Shown: piece by piece, positions 62,284 to 64,000 of the stretch
Numbering within the stretch: position 1 is the stretch's first letter
Layout of the letters: each line of letters opens with the position of its first letter
Assembly: GCF_900230255.1 (NCBI RefSeq)
Contig: NZ_OCNJ01000004.1
Coordinates: 124,001-188,000, forward strand
Reading direction: 5' to 3'
Origin: Caenispirillum bisanense
GTDB lineage: Bacteria > Pseudomonadota > Alphaproteobacteria > Rhodospirillales > Rhodospirillaceae
Length of the DNA: 64,000 nucleotides
Made by a program: the position numbers and the translations under genes
The notes under the pieces: generated by a model
Databases searched by the model: none
What the model saw: the letters and a program-made list of their open reading frames with translations, nothing else
Told to the model about the DNA's origin: nothing

Positions 62284-63218
62284 CCCTGGTCCCCCTGCTT
62301 GGCGACGGCCGGCGCCACGACGGCGGCCGGCAGCGGCAGTTTGACACGGCCGCGCGTCAGCACCAGCACGTTGCCCACCAGCACCAGCGCCATGCCCGCC
62401 ACCGCCACCGGCGGCCAGTGGTAGCCCTCGAGCACGGTCGAGATGCCGAGCGCGATCACCGGGAACAGCACGCTGGCGTAGGAGGCCCGCGCCGGCCCGA
62501 TGCGGCCGAGCAGCGTGAGGTAGAAGCCGAAGCCCAGCACCGACCCGAACAGCGCCAGGTAAACGAGCGCCGCGGCGTATTCCGTCCGCCCGTCCCACGC
62601 CCAGTCGATACCCGGCGCGAGCGTGACGTAGAGCGCCGTCGCCACACCGCCGTAAAGCATGCCGAAGGCGTTGGTCTGCAGCACCGGCAGGCCGGCCTTC
62701 TGGTTGCGCGACGAGATCATCATGCCGCCGCTGGCGGCCAGCGTGCCGACCAGCGCCAGCGCGACGCCGAGCGTCACGCGGTCGGTCAGGTCGACGCCGC
62801 GCAGCTCCGGCCAGAACACCAGGGCGATGCCGGCCAGCCCGATGGCGGCACCCAGCGCCACCCGCGGCTCGATGCGATGGCCGAGGAAGACGGCGCCGAG
62901 GAACAGGTTGAACACGATGACGCACGAGAAGGCGACGGCCAGCAGGCCGCTGGTCAGCCACTGCGCCGCCCAGTACATGGGAATGTAGTTGATGCAGAAC
63001 AGCCCGAGGCCTTGCGCCGCCATGAAGAGGTGCTGGCGCCCGGTGAACCGCATGGGCAGCCGGCGCACACCGCACCACGCCATGAGCATGGCGGCGGCCA
63101 GCAGGAAGCGCAGCGCCACCGAAACCTCGGGGGCGACGACGCCCACCTGGTACTTCACGGCGATCCAGGTGGACCCCCAGATGAGCACGACGGCGACGTA
63201 AAGGGCCTGGTTGACCAT
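62280..63218 (-). CDS. DMT-superfamily (EamA) exporter
   Basis: This 312-residue transporter has ten predicted transmembrane segments in two EamA repeats, opening VVLIWGSTWIAVKYQVG, with GLFCINYIPMYWAAQWL in the first half. The substrate is unknown; relatives export amino acids or metabolites. It overlaps the DinB gene by four bases. Confidence 0.9.
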   Translation of the reverse strand: MVNQALYVAVVLIWGSTWIAVKYQVGVVAPEVSVALRFLLAAAMLMAWCGVRRLPMRFTGRQHLFMAAQGLGLFCINYIPMYWAAQWLTSGLLAVAFSCVIVFNLFLGAVFLGHRIEPRVALGAAIGLAGIALVFWPELRGVDLTDRVTLGVALALVGTLAASGGMMISSRNQKAGLPVLQTNAFGMLYGGVATALYVTLAPGIDWAWDGRTEYAAALVYLALFGSVLGFGFYLTLLGRIGPARASYASVLFPVIALGISTVLEGYHWPPVAVAGMALVLVGNVLVLTRGRVKLPLPAAVVAPAVAKQGDQG

Positions 63219-63256
63219 GCGAAAGGTCCCGCGCGGGAGGAGGAGGAAGTCGGGTG

Positions 63257-63496
63257 TCAGAAGCGCTCGACGTCGCTCCGCGACAGCCCGAGGTCGGCGA
63301 GGCGGCGGTCGTCGAAGCTGCCGAGCAGGCGGCGCTGGGCGGCCGCTTCCCGGCGCGCCTCGATGCCGTCGAACAGCACGATCATACGGTCTTCCAGACG
63401 CCGGGCCAGGGCCATAACGGCCGGCCCGAAGCCGGACACGGGGGCGAGCGAAGGGGTTTCGCACCGCGCGCTGCGCGGCGAGGCGATGGTGGCCAT
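63257..63496 (-). CDS. DUF1127 (YjiS-like) protein
   Basis: This 79-residue protein ends with the DUF1127 motif RRLLGSFDDRRLADLGLSRSDVERF. The Arg-rich helix suggests RNA or protein binding; function is debated. The ATG has AGGAGA eight bases upstream. It is divergent from a GcvA-like lysR gene 132 bases away. Confidence 0.9.
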   Translation of the reverse strand: MATIASPRSARCETPSLAPVSGFGPAVMALARRLEDRMIVLFDGIEARREAAAQRRLLGSFDDRRLADLGLSRSDVERF

Positions 63497-63628
63497 GACG
63501 ATGTCTCCTGTCGGCGGGAGAGCGGCTTCAGCGCCGCCGTCCCCATGACTCAGGAGTACGCCGATGCTGCAACGCCCACAAACGAGAAGTTCTTGCGGCT
63601 CGCATAAGCACGCCTTATCCGTAGATGC

Positions 63629-64000
63629 ATGAGACTGCCGCCGCTCAACGCCCTGAGGGTCTTCGAGGCCGCCGCCCGCCACCTGTCCTTCACCAAGGCG
63701 GCGGAGGAGCTGCACGTCACCCAGGCGGCGGTCAGCCAGCAGGTGCGCGGCCTGGAAGAGCAACTGGGCGTGCCCCTGTTCCGCCGCCTCAACCGCGCGC
63801 TGCTGCTCACCGACACCGGCCAGCGCTATGCGGTGGCCGTGCGTGGGGCGCTGGAGCAGATCGCCGAGGCGACGGCGGCCCTGCGGCCGGCGCGCGAGGA
63901 CGACGGCTCCATGACCGTCTCCGTCATGCCGAGCTTCGCCCACAAGTGGCTGATGCCGCGCCTCGGCCGCTTCCTCGACCGCCACCCGGAGATTTCCCTG
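63629..64000 (+). CDS. LysR-family regulator, GcvA-like, cut by window end
   Basis: The first 124 residues are visible: the helix-turn-helix (LNALRVFEAAARHLSFTKAAEE, VTQAAVSQQVRGLEEQLG) and the start of the effector domain (MTVSVMPSFAHKWLMPRL). It is closely similar to the regulator at 26220. The ATG at 63629 is used; another, out of frame, lies four bases before. The likely target is the divergent DUF1127 gene. Confidence 0.9.
   Translation, partial: MRLPPLNALRVFEAAARHLSFTKAAEELHVTQAAVSQQVRGLEEQLGVPLFRRLNRALLLTDTGQRYAVAVRGALEQIAEATAALRPAREDDGSMTVSVMPSFAHKWLMPRLGRFLDRHPEISL

Overview
This window is a gene-dense stretch of a very GC-rich bacterial chromosome. It looks like an alphaproteobacterium, most likely from the Rhodospirillales or a neighbouring order. 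The reasons are the strongly GC-biased third codon positions, the DUF4175/TIGR02302 protein, the MJ0042 zinc-finger gene divergent from an ftsE-ftsX-YdcF-plsC block, the DUF2125 protein, a B12-dependent ribonucleotide reductase, EcfG-like promoter sequences and GcvA-like LysR genes paired with DUF1127 genes. I see no phage, plasmid, CRISPR, rRNA or tRNA genes. Apart from an intein and two copies of a short palindromic repeat there is no mobile DNA. The window opens inside a glycosyltransferase gene and closes inside a lysR gene.

Layout: 1-6226 holds envelope and lipid functions (a membrane glycosyltransferase end, PAP2 phosphatase, amidase, MaoC hydratase, DUF4175). 6267-10584 holds the MJ0042 protein and the divergent ftsE-ftsX-YdcF-plsC operon. 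10799-14191 is a class II ribonucleotide reductase interrupted by an intein directly in front of its catalytic cysteine. 14173-17095 is a tetR gene facing three small secreted proteins built from a W-x-P-G-Y...GDY repeat, which I do not recognise. 17187-25816 mixes a ChaC-like enzyme, DUF2125, a three-gene envelope-stress operon (DUF3618, holin-like, membrane protein), DUF2252, DUF599, hemerythrin and an SDR. 25967-32365 has the first LysR/DUF1127 pair, SodC, HrpB, a stomatin/NfeD pair and ExoD.

33147-46397 is dominated by polyamine metabolism: agmatine deiminase and N-carbamoylputrescine amidase (agmatine to putrescine), a PotABC transporter with two tandem binding proteins, a polyamine aminotransferase and a divergent gamma-glutamylputrescine oxidase-like enzyme. 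A glutamine synthetase-family gene, probably the matching gamma-glutamylputrescine synthetase, lies at 52494. Within this part are a DapB-like gene lacking the usual catalytic histidines and a GDT1-family manganese transporter behind a yybP-ykoY riboswitch.

46614-61581 returns to housekeeping: moaD, pgsA, uvrC, folB with a pteridine-reductase-like SDR, a calcium/sodium antiporter, OpgG, MurI, a YciI/EVE/Rieske cluster, acetyl-CoA synthetase and a PRC-barrel protein. The end carries DinB, a DMT exporter and a second DUF1127/LysR pair.

The best candidates for something undescribed are the TetR-linked repeat-protein cluster, whose control region can be read in detail, and the intein placed at the active site of the ribonucleotide reductase. 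Phased DnaA-box-like sequences before nrdJ and uvrC and an anti-aptamer hairpin before the manganese riboswitch are also worth checking.
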